This document shows, piece by piece, positions 17,517-24,630 of a stretch of DNA of 48,836 nt (position 1 is the first letter of the stretch; every line of letters begins with the position of its first letter). Position numbers and translations under genes: made by a program. Origin of the DNA: JBGSLA01 sp041740935. GTDB lineage: Bacteria; Desulfobacterota; Desulfobaccia; Desulfobaccales; 0-14-0-80-60-11. The stretch covers positions 1 through 48,836 of the forward strand of contig JBGSLA010000019.1 in NCBI GenBank assembly GCA_041740935.1, given 5' to 3'. The notes under the pieces were generated by a model. It searched no databases. It was given only the letters and a program-made list of their open reading frames with translations, and was not told the DNA's origin.

Positions 17517-18371
17517 CTAAACTTTCTCCCCTTCCGGCCTGGCCGCGCGGTCGTTCCCCGATCTCATCAAGCCCAGGGCCCGGGTAAGTTCCAGGGCCAC
17601 GCCCATCCCCGCCTTAACCTCTTTGCCCATCAGGCGGAAAGGCAGGCCCAGGGGGCCCACCGGCCGGGCCGCGTCCAGATCCACCCTGGCCGGCACGTCC
17701 GTCAGCCGGTCCAGAAACTCGATGACCCGGGGGTCGGCGAATTTTTTGACCATGCCGTGCATGCGCACAAAGCCGTCGCCTATGGCCTCGATATCCTCTG
17801 GCTGATACACCGAGGCCAGCTTGGCGTACATATCCACCACAGCCTCCACCGAGCGGAGAACCACAGGGTCGGCGAACTTCTTGACTATGCCGTGCATGCG
17901 CACGAAACCGTCGCCGATTTCGTCGATGTCCTCAGGGGAATAGGCCGACGCGAGCTTGCTGTACATGGTGAGGATGGCCTGGTTGATGCGGAAGATGCCC
18001 TTCTGCTCCAGGTCGTCCAGCTTGTCGATGATATGGGGCACCGCGATCTTCAGGAGGGGCTCCACATCATGCCACCAGTCGATGAGGTTCTCCATCTGCT
18101 CCAGGGACCAGGCGAGGTGCCGGAAGCTCAACAGCAGTCTTTTCAGGAGAACAACGACGTCTTCCAGCTGAAAGCCGGTCTCCACCTCCGCCAAGCCGTC
18201 AGTGAGGAGTTTGGCCCCGGGACCCATGAGGAGGGCAAAATCCCGTCCCAGATCGGACAGGCTTTCCATGGGATCGGCCATCTTGTTCACCTGTGCTTCC
18301 AGGCGGGCCAGACGATCCAATTTCTCCTCTATTCTCGCCAAACGCTCCTGGATCAGGCCTTCGTCGGACAT
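17517..18371 (-). CDS. DUF1641 protein with internal tandem duplication
   Basis: A 284-residue DUF1641-like protein, charged and helical, with no signal or membrane segment. DUF1641 proteins are known beside sulfide:quinone reductases and formate dehydrogenases; their function is unknown. Residues 136-169 and 181-214 are a direct repeat (MY-KLAS-Y-PEDI--IGDGFVRMHG-VKKFADP), with 28 of 34 positions identical. The N-terminal 30 residues look like a coiled coil (RLARIEEKLDRLARLEAQV). ATG 18371 is chosen because AAGGAG lies eight bases upstream; longer in-frame starts run through the flavoprotein gene. It overlaps that gene by 19 bases. Confidence 0.8.
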   Translation of the reverse strand: MSDEGLIQERLARIEEKLDRLARLEAQVNKMADPMESLSDLGRDFALLMGPGAKLLTDGLAEVETGFQLEDVVVLLKRLLLSFRHLAWSLEQMENLIDWWHDVEPLLKIAVPHIIDKLDDLEQKGIFRINQAILTMYSKLASAYSPEDIDEIGDGFVRMHGIVKKFADPVVLRSVEAVVDMYAKLASVYQPEDIEAIGDGFVRMHGMVKKFADPRVIEFLDRLTDVPARVDLDAARPVGPLGLPFRLMGKEVKAGMGVALELTRALGLMRSGNDRAARPEGEKV

Positions 18372-19642
18372 GTCAATCTCCTTTGCCTGAGCGGCAGTTC
18401 CACATCGGGAGACAGGATGCCCCGCACCTTGCCGGCCATGACGAACTGGGATTCCAGGGGCAAATGGCTGCCTTTCAGCATCAGATTGTAATAAACCCAA
18501 CGGAACATCATCTTGCCCATGTAGTTGGTAAAACTCTCTCCCAACAGATCAAAGGGCCCCAGGCCCGGGAAGGGAAACTTCCCCGGCAGGGGTTCAATCT
18601 TAAAATTGAAATCCAGCAGCGACCCTTTTTCGTAGCCGGTGACCACATAGCAGGTGGCGTGACCGTCATATTTCGGCAGCGGCGGGTGCCCCTCGATCTC
18701 CCGCTGGAGATTCTCCGCCACCACATCCGCCTCATAATGGGCCACCGCCCCGGCCTTGGAGGTGGGCAGGTTGGCCGCGTCGCCGATGACATAAATATTT
18801 TCAAAATTTTTGGCCCGCAGGGTATGGTGATCGGTGTCCACATAACCCATGGGATCGCCCATGTCGCTGTCGATGACATATTGGGCCCCGAAATTGGGGG
18901 GGATGGAGATGAGCAGGTCGTAGTTCACCTCCCGGCAGTCATAGCCCACGATCACCTTGCGGTTCGGGTCCACGCTGGCCAACTGGAAATTTGGGGTTAC
19001 CTTAATGTTTTTGGTCTCGCACAGCTGGCCCAAAATCCTGGAAGCCACCGGTTTGGTGAAGACCCCGGGGAGGGGGGTGGCGAGCTCGATTTCCACGTGG
19101 TCCCTGAGGCCATTGACCGAGAAAAACCAGTCCGCCATAAAGATGAATTCCAGGGGCGCCACCGGACACTTGAAGGGCAGTTCGGCGATGTTCAGCACCA
19201 CCCGCCCCTTGTCGAAGTATTTGAGCTTCTCCCGCAGGGCCAGGGCCCCTTCCAGGGTGTAAAAGTTGTGGATGTCCTGCCCCCAGCCCTCCATGAGGCC
19301 TTCCACCTCGGAGGGCACAATGCGGCAGCCCGAGGCGATGACCAGGAAGTCATAGGGAAAGGTGTATTGCTTGGTCTTGACCTGCCTTTTGTCCGGATCC
19401 ACCCCTTCAATTTCATCCAGCACGAAGTTGACCCCGGGCGGCACAAACTTGGTCCTGGGCTTGACGCAATCCTCCCTGTTGTAGATGCCGAAGGGAATGA
19501 ACAGCCAGCCGGGTTGGTAGTGGTGCTCCCAATCCCGGTCAATGACGGTGATGTCCCATTCCCGCTCCGGCAGCTGCTGCCGCATCTTGGTGGCAATGAT
19601 GGTGCCTCCGGTGCCGTGACCCAAAATAACCAACCTTTTCAT
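18353..19642 (-). CDS. Sulfide:quinone oxidoreductase-like FAD protein
   Basis: A 429-residue flavoprotein of the sulfide:quinone reductase / flavocytochrome c sulfide dehydrogenase family. The FAD motif VILGHGTGGTIIATKM is at 5-20, and the second dinucleotide motif ENIYVIGDAANLPTSKAG is at 281-298. Cysteines at 159 (LPFKCPVAP) and 331 (GHATCYVVTGY) sit where SQR enzymes keep the redox pair that handles the sulfide sulfur. It probably oxidises sulfide to sulfane sulfur and feeds quinone, or works in reverse with the Mo reductase. Its ATG overlaps the stop of the receiver gene (ATGA), and its end overlaps the DUF1641 gene. Confidence 0.85.
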   Translation of the reverse strand: MKRLVILGHGTGGTIIATKMRQQLPEREWDITVIDRDWEHHYQPGWLFIPFGIYNREDCVKPRTKFVPPGVNFVLDEIEGVDPDKRQVKTKQYTFPYDFLVIASGCRIVPSEVEGLMEGWGQDIHNFYTLEGALALREKLKYFDKGRVVLNIAELPFKCPVAPLEFIFMADWFFSVNGLRDHVEIELATPLPGVFTKPVASRILGQLCETKNIKVTPNFQLASVDPNRKVIVGYDCREVNYDLLISIPPNFGAQYVIDSDMGDPMGYVDTDHHTLRAKNFENIYVIGDAANLPTSKAGAVAHYEADVVAENLQREIEGHPPLPKYDGHATCYVVTGYEKGSLLDFNFKIEPLPGKFPFPGLGPFDLLGESFTNYMGKMMFRWVYYNLMLKGSHLPLESQFVMAGKVRGILSPDVELPLRQRRLTCPTKA

Positions 19643-20040
19643 GATCCCACCTCTCTTCCCGTTGGGGATTCGGTTTCAGACAGATTCTCCGCGATGGTTT
19701 TCAGCCAATACCCCAGTTCTTCCGTGTCCAACGGCTTCACCAAACAGGCATAAAGGGAGCCGATGACGTCTTCCCGTCCCGGGTGGTAGGCCAGACTGGA
19801 TATTCCCAATATATGCAGCCGGGGATGGCTCCTCCGCAGGGTCCGGAAAAACTGCTTGTCGGCCGCTATGGTGTCCAGGTCCAGGATGACCGCGACGTCT
19901 GAGGCCTCCTGAAGGGTGACCTGCAAGTCCTCCAGGGAGGTCAGCAGCCTGGCGGCATAGCGCCTGGCGCCCAGGAGTCCGCACAATTGTTTGCCGTCCT
20001 GCCGATCTCCAGTCACCATAAGCACGAGAGGCTTGCGCAT
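19639..20040 (-). CDS. Stand-alone receiver-like protein, first gene of operon
   Basis: A 133-residue single receiver-type domain. The central strand VAVILDLDTI carries candidate phospho-acceptor Asp residues and LVKPLDTEEL keeps the conserved Lys-Pro. The usual N-terminal acidic pair is not clear (VLMVTGDRQD), so phosphorylation is uncertain. There is no output domain. ATG 20040 is preferred to TTG 20064 because AGGGA lies at the right distance. It is the first gene after the sigma-54 promoter, about 40 bases downstream of the predicted start site, and overlaps the flavoprotein gene by ATGA. Confidence 0.7.
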   Translation of the reverse strand: MRKPLVLMVTGDRQDGKQLCGLLGARRYAARLLTSLEDLQVTLQEASDVAVILDLDTIAADKQFFRTLRRSHPRLHILGISSLAYHPGREDVIGSLYACLVKPLDTEELGYWLKTIAENLSETESPTGREVGS

Positions 20041-20091
20041 ATTGATCCCTGGTCCTCGTTGCAAATCTTAATATCTTGCAAAAAAGGTAAG

Positions 20092-20105
20092 GCAATTTCT
20101 GTGCC
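20092..20105 (-). promoter_or_regulatory. Sigma-54 promoter (-24/-12) of the sulfur-reductase operon
   Basis: Read on the minus strand, the sequence is GGCACAGAAATTGC. This is GG and GC separated by exactly ten bases, with GGCAC and TTGC matching the sigma-54 consensus closely. Transcription would begin near 20080, about 40 bases before the receiver gene ATG. The neighbouring upstream gene encodes a sigma-54 activator, which strongly supports the call. Confidence 0.82.
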
Positions 20106-20321
20106 TATTAGGTCAACACATTGAAATATCATGTAAAATAGTTTTTAACAGATTGAGATCAGGAAGAGCTGCGGTCTTAGGAGAGCCGATTACAGGCTGG
20201 AAAAAGATTAACTTATTGATTTAACAAGATATATTATTGTTATTTTTGTGAACCGCCTCTCCCCCGGCTGCGGACATCCTTAAGACACATCATCACGATA
20301 TTTAAGAATTTTAAAGAGATA

Positions 20322-20346
20322 GCCATGTCCGAAATATGGACACGGC
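20322..20346. promoter_or_regulatory. Dyad TGTCC-N7-GGACA: activator site or terminator
   Basis: GCC-A-TGTCC-GAAATAT-GGACA-C-GGC is an inverted repeat about 220-240 bases upstream of the sigma-54 promoter, a typical distance for an activator binding site. It also lies 37 bases after the regulator's stop, so it could be that gene's terminator. The bases after it on the minus strand are A/T-rich but not a clean U tract. Both readings are open. Confidence 0.45.
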
Positions 20347-20382
20347 AACAAAGCAGGCGCACACAGCGGGTGGAGTGAGGCT

Positions 20383-22575
20383 TTAATGGGTGGTGGGGTC
20401 GGAATTGGGGACCTTGTGCCGCTTCAAGATGGCGTACACCGTGCTGCGGCTTATACCTAAGCGCTTGGCGGTGAGCTTTTTATTGCCCCCGGTTTCTTTG
20501 AGGATTTCCAGCAGAGTCTGCAACTCCCGTTCTTCCATGGTGGGGGGCGACATGGGCGCCTGCTGCCGCAGGGCCGCAGGGAAATCCCAGGCCTCCAGTT
20601 GGCTGCCCTTGGCCAGGACCACGGCATGTTCCAGGGAATTCTCCAGCTCCCGGACATTTCCGGGCCAGGGATATTCCAGGAGGAGGCGCATGGCCTCGGA
20701 GCTTATATCGGTGATGTCTTTGCGCTGTTCTGCGGCGAAGCGGCGCAAAAAGTGGAGGGCCAGCAGGGGGATGTCGTTTTTGCGCTCCCGGAGCGACGGC
20801 AGCTGCACGGGGATGACCTTGAGGCGATACAGGAGGTCCTCCCGAAAATTGCCCCGCTCCACTTCCTGCAACAGGTCTTTGTGGGTGGCGGCCAGGAGGC
20901 GCACGTCCACGCTCAGCGTCTTTTCGCCCCCCACCCGCTCAAACTTGCGGCTCTGCAAGACCCTGAGGAGCTTAATCTGGGCGGTGGGCGGCATTTCCCC
21001 CACTTCATCCAAGAAAACGGTGCCTCCCTGGGCCAATTCGAAGCGCCCCGGCTTCTGGCGGATGGCCCCGGTGAAGGCGCCCTTCTCATGTCCGAAAAGT
21101 TCACTCTCCAACAGCGCGGCGGGATAGGCCGAACAATTAATGACCATGAAAGGTTTGTCCTGTCGGGGACTGAACCGGTGGATGGCCCTGGCCACCAACT
21201 CCTTACCGGTGCCGCTCTCCCCTTGAATCAGGACGGTGGCGTCGGTGGGCGCCACGTCCTCGATGAGTTTGTATATGGTTTGCATCTTGGGGTCTCTGCC
21301 GATGAGCTCACCAAACCCGGCCGCGGCTTCCACCCGGCCCCTGAGACCGCCCACCTCCTCCTCGTGGACCATGGCCCGCCCCAGAGCCCCGGCATTCTGA
21401 TTCAGGATGAGCCCCAGCCACTGTATTTTCTCGGGATGGCAGTCGCAATTCCCCGGACAGGCGACCACCGCAGCGCCCACAATCTGGCCGTCAGTAAAGG
21501 GAATGTGGGCCTGACGTTCCATGGCGGGGAAACTTTCCGGGACCAGGGGTGATCTCAGGAGATTCTTCCGGGTAAAACCCGGTTTGGTCAGCCTCTCCAA
21601 AGTTGCCTGGGCGTTTTTGATCGTCTCGGGATCTCTCAAAGAAACCAGGCCGTGGTCCGAGATGATAAAAAGGGTATCCCGGGCGGCATTGAAGGCCAAA
21701 AAAGATACATGGGAGCAGGGCACCTGGTCTTTGAGCTTTTCCAAGAGAAAGGCGCCCATTTCCTTCAAGGTCCCCAGGGCGCTGATTTCCCGGACAATCT
21801 GGCAGGCGGCCCGGGCCTGTCCATAAGCCCGCTCCAACTCCTGGGTCTGCTCCTCCAGGCGACGGGTGTAATCTTCCTGGCGGGCCACCATCTGGTTGAA
21901 AGAGCCGGCCAACCGGGCTATTTCAGCCTGTCCTTGCACGGGCACCCGCACCTCCGTCATCCCCTGGTCTATTTGCCGGGTGGCCTCCACCAGGGTGGCC
22001 AGGGGTCGGGTGATGCGCCTCACAAAGAAAAGGCCGCCCACCATGGCAGCCAGGAGAATGCCCAGGGTAAGCAGGCCGATCTGCAGCCACAGGGACAGCA
22101 CCTGCCGCCGGTAATAGGATTCCGAGAAACCGACCCGCAGGACTCCGGCTTTGCCCTCGAATATCGGCCAGGCCGCGTCCAGAAAAGGTTCTCCGCCTTT
22201 GGAGGCGATGGCTCGAAGTTCAGGCTTCTCCACCGAACCGGGTTGACTGGCCGCCACCAGACCGGCCGGCACCCCTTTTTTAAAGGTGTGGGCCAGGATG
22301 CGGCCTTCCCTGACCACAAACAGGTAGCCCAGGCCCGGATTGCTATGCATTTGCTGATCCAGCAGCTTTTGGAGACCCACCCTGTCGTTGATGAGAATCC
22401 GGTCGGCGGCCTCCAGGGCCACGGCATGGGCCAGGTTTTCCGCCTGGCTCGACAGGGTGGCCTGCAAGGCAGCGCTGTAACGTTGGGTGACCAGGAAGGC
22501 GATGGCCAGACCGCTGAACACCACCAAAAAGGCGATGGCCGCCAAGAGACTACTCTTGAGGGTGCGAAACCCCAT
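20383..22575 (-). CDS. Membrane-bound sigma-54-dependent sensor/activator
   Basis: A 730-residue one-protein sensor and transcription activator. It has a membrane segment at about 10-30, an extracytoplasmic Cache-like region (31-160), a second membrane segment (164-186), HAMP (187-245), a coiled linker and a GAF domain (about 265-400). The AAA+ core has GESGTGKELVARAIH, GAFTGA (the sigma-54 contact loop) and LDEVGEM, and a Fis-type helix-turn-helix (NKKLTAKRLGISRSTVYAIL) ends the protein. There is no kinase or receiver domain, so signal and output are in one chain. The GAF domain contains an odd CPGNCDCHPE cluster. It overlaps the PhnD-like lipoprotein gene by 26 bases and probably switches on the promoter at 20092. 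Confidence 0.9.
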   Translation of the reverse strand: MGFRTLKSSLLAAIAFLVVFSGLAIAFLVTQRYSAALQATLSSQAENLAHAVALEAADRILINDRVGLQKLLDQQMHSNPGLGYLFVVREGRILAHTFKKGVPAGLVAASQPGSVEKPELRAIASKGGEPFLDAAWPIFEGKAGVLRVGFSESYYRRQVLSLWLQIGLLTLGILLAAMVGGLFFVRRITRPLATLVEATRQIDQGMTEVRVPVQGQAEIARLAGSFNQMVARQEDYTRRLEEQTQELERAYGQARAACQIVREISALGTLKEMGAFLLEKLKDQVPCSHVSFLAFNAARDTLFIISDHGLVSLRDPETIKNAQATLERLTKPGFTRKNLLRSPLVPESFPAMERQAHIPFTDGQIVGAAVVACPGNCDCHPEKIQWLGLILNQNAGALGRAMVHEEEVGGLRGRVEAAAGFGELIGRDPKMQTIYKLIEDVAPTDATVLIQGESGTGKELVARAIHRFSPRQDKPFMVINCSAYPAALLESELFGHEKGAFTGAIRQKPGRFELAQGGTVFLDEVGEMPPTAQIKLLRVLQSRKFERVGGEKTLSVDVRLLAATHKDLLQEVERGNFREDLLYRLKVIPVQLPSLRERKNDIPLLALHFLRRFAAEQRKDITDISSEAMRLLLEYPWPGNVRELENSLEHAVVLAKGSQLEAWDFPAALRQQAPMSPPTMEERELQTLLEILKETGGNKKLTAKRLGISRSTVYAILKRHKVPNSDPTTH

Positions 22576-23503
22576 GACTCTCTTCCTTGATCCGGGCCAG
22601 CCCCTGATATTTCAACCGGATGGCCTCATACCACGCCTCCTGGAGGGGGACAAAGCGGTCGATGAATAGTTCCTGGAGAATTTTCTCCCCTTCCGGGTCC
22701 TGGTGCATGCTGAAAAGCACCTGTTGCAGGCGCTCATGATCGTCCGGCGGCAGCCGGCCGGAGGTGACCAGGGGAGGGATGCCGAAGGGCTGGGACTTTC
22801 TGATTATTTTGGTGCGGGCGGTGAACTCCGGCTTTTTTTCCTGATAATATTCATAGATCAGACTATCCACCGCGGCGCCATCCACCAATTCCCGGGAGAC
22901 CGCCAGGATGGCGTTGTCGTGACTATAGGTATAGATGGTCTGGCTGAAAAAGGTTTCCGGTCGCTCCTGCAGGTCGGCCAGCCAGGCGGTGGGGATGAGC
23001 TTGCCGGTATTGGAATGGGGATCAGTGAAGGCAAAGGTGCGCCCTCGCAGATCTTCCAGCCTGTTGTAGGGACTGTCCTTATTGACGATGAGGAGGGAGT
23101 GGTAGGAAGGGCTGCCGTGGACCACCGGCACGGCCAGGGGCTTAAAGCCAAGGGCCTCCCGGGCGGTGGCGTAAGGGCCGGCGCAGATAAAGGCCACATC
23201 GATGTCGCCCCGCCGGAGGAGTTCATTGATTTCAGCGTAGGTTTGGCGCTGGATGAATTCCAGGTCTTTTCCGGCCCGGCGGCTTAAATATTCCAGGAGT
23301 CGGCGGTACTGGTCGAAGGTTTCCTTGGGGGAAATCATGGCCGCCACCGCCACCCGCAGGGTCGGCTGCCGGGAAGGCTGCTCTTCGGATTGGGCCGCGG
23401 GCACAATCTTGTCGAAATCCACCACCAGCCGGTCCCCATCCCCCCCGCACCCGGCGGCGATGAGCACCCCGACCATGATCAGCATTAACCCAGATATTCT
23501 CAT
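22550..23503 (-). CDS. PhnD-like periplasmic binding lipoprotein
   Basis: A 317-residue lipoprotein (lipobox VLIAAGC) with the PhnD/TtrS-sensor type of binding fold: TLRVAVAAMISPKETFDQYRRL, RRGDIDVAFICAGPYATARE, YHSLLIVNKDSPYNRLEDLRG, FAFTDPHSNTGKLIPTAWL and SHDNAILAVSRELVDGAAVDS. No ABC permease or ATPase is nearby. In the TtrS tetrathionate kinase a domain of this fold senses the substrate. Here it is a separate protein whose gene runs 26 bases into the sigma-54 activator gene, suggesting that it delivers the signal to that activator. No good ribosome-binding site precedes the ATG, so the start is less certain. Confidence 0.82.
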   Translation of the reverse strand: MRISGLMLIMVGVLIAAGCGGDGDRLVVDFDKIVPAAQSEEQPSRQPTLRVAVAAMISPKETFDQYRRLLEYLSRRAGKDLEFIQRQTYAEINELLRRGDIDVAFICAGPYATAREALGFKPLAVPVVHGSPSYHSLLIVNKDSPYNRLEDLRGRTFAFTDPHSNTGKLIPTAWLADLQERPETFFSQTIYTYSHDNAILAVSRELVDGAAVDSLIYEYYQEKKPEFTARTKIIRKSQPFGIPPLVTSGRLPPDDHERLQQVLFSMHQDPEGEKILQELFIDRFVPLQEAWYEAIRLKYQGLARIKEESHGVSHPQE

Positions 23504-23811
23504 GGCTATAAAGGGAAATTCCGGCTCCTGGTGGATTCCTTGAACCCTGAAAACACTTTGTACTATTGTAAGAATTTCCCAGGATATTTCAAGCCGCCCG
23601 GTGCACTTTGCGGCTCATCGGCCGGGGGAATGTCCCTTGATCAGGAAAAGGGATTCTTAAGAGAGCAATCCCTCATGGGCCTTCGGCCCACCCGCAAAGC
23701 ATGAAAAGACCGGCTTTTTTGACTTTGGACCCTGGACCCTGGACTTTGGACTTTTCATAACAGGGGAAAGGGGGTTCCCCCTTCCACTCCCCACACTCCT
23801 GTGCAGCCCGG
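23504..23811. other. Gene-free spacer with TTTGGACCCTGGAC-type repeat
   Basis: The spacer lies between the minus-strand iscU end and the promoter side of the PhnD-like gene. At 23718-23756 it holds tandem words of the GGACTTTGGA/GGACCCTGGA kind, seen also at 181-289 and 30041-30074. A stem (AAGGGGG/CCCCCTT) at 23765-23785 lies just after iscU and may end its transcript, but it lacks a U tract. The A/T-richer part at 23560-23600 is the likely promoter zone for the lipoprotein gene. Confidence 0.5.
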
Positions 23812-24198
23812 TTAAGCTTCGGGATGGTTCGCCGTCTTTTTCTCCTGATAGTTTTGAATGGCCAGGGCCAGGGCGTCGGCTCCCAGGTTGGAGCAGTGCA
23901 TTTTTTGGGGAGGCAGGCCGCCCAGGGCCTCGGCCACCGCCTTTTTGGTGATTTTCCGGGCTTCGGCCAGGGTCTTGCCCTTGGCCAGAGCGCTTACCAG
24001 GTCGGAGACCGCGATGGCCGCCACGCAGCCAAAGGTCTGGAACTTGACGTCCTGAATGATGTCGTCTTTGACCTTGATATAAAAGGTCATCATGTCGCCG
24101 CAGGTGGGGTTGCCCACTTCACCGACGCCGTCGGCGTCCTCGATGACCCCGGCGTGCTGCGGATTGTTGAAATGGTCCATGACGATATTAGAATACAT
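23812..24198 (-). CDS. iscU: IscU/NifU-type iron-sulfur scaffold
   Basis: A 128-residue IscU-type scaffold on which [2Fe-2S] clusters are built. The three cluster ligands are present: Cys33 (NPTCGD, with Asp35), Cys58 (TFGCVAA) and Cys102 (MHCSNL), and the LPPQKMHC segment matches the IscS-docking motif. ATG 24198 with AAGGAG eight bases upstream is chosen. It overlaps the Rrf2 gene by 11 bases and is the last gene of the tusA-iscS-rrf2-iscU operon. Confidence 0.93.
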   Translation of the reverse strand: MYSNIVMDHFNNPQHAGVIEDADGVGEVGNPTCGDMMTFYIKVKDDIIQDVKFQTFGCVAAIAVSDLVSALAKGKTLAEARKITKKAVAEALGGLPPQKMHCSNLGADALALAIQNYQEKKTANHPEA

Positions 24199-24628
24199 GG
24201 TCAAACTCCTTGCTGTTCATGGCCTGGGCTTTGTTGACCAGGTCAGCCAGGGTGATGGCCTGCAGCCGCTCGAACATGGCTTCCGAAGCTTCCTTCCAGA
24301 TGAGGCGGGTGGGGCAGCTGTCGGCCCGTTGGCAAACCCCGGCGTGGTCACTGCATTCCACCAGGCTGGTGCCCTCTTCCAGGAGCGCCACGATTTCCCC
24401 CAGGGTAATCTCCCCGGGCGGCCTGGTTAAAATGTGCCCGCCTTTGGGTCCCCGCACACTCTCGATATAGCGGGCCTTTTTCAAAGGGATGATTATCTGC
24501 TCCAGGTATTTCACCGAGACGTCCTGGCGTTTGGCAATGTCCCCCAGTTGGATGGGGCCCTGATTGTAATGCTGGGCCATGTCCAACATCAATCGCGTGC
24601 CGTAGCGGCTGCGGGTGGACAGCTTCAT
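24188..24628 (-). CDS. Rrf2 family transcription regulator (IscR-like)
   Basis: A 146-residue Rrf2 protein: a winged helix (MKLSTRSRYGTRLMLDMA, then LGDIAKRQDVSVKYLEQII, then VRGPKGGHILTRP) and three cysteines at 92, 99 and 105, placed as in IscR, which holds a [2Fe-2S] cluster. It probably senses iron-sulfur or sulfur status and controls its own operon. ATG 24628 with AGGAGG seven bases before it is preferred over upstream in-frame starts that run into iscS. It sits between iscS and iscU, unlike the usual iscR-first order. Confidence 0.9.
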   Translation of the reverse strand: MKLSTRSRYGTRLMLDMAQHYNQGPIQLGDIAKRQDVSVKYLEQIIIPLKKARYIESVRGPKGGHILTRPPGEITLGEIVALLEEGTSLVECSDHAGVCQRADSCPTRLIWKEASEAMFERLQAITLADLVNKAQAMNSKEFDHVF

Positions 24629-24630
24629 GC

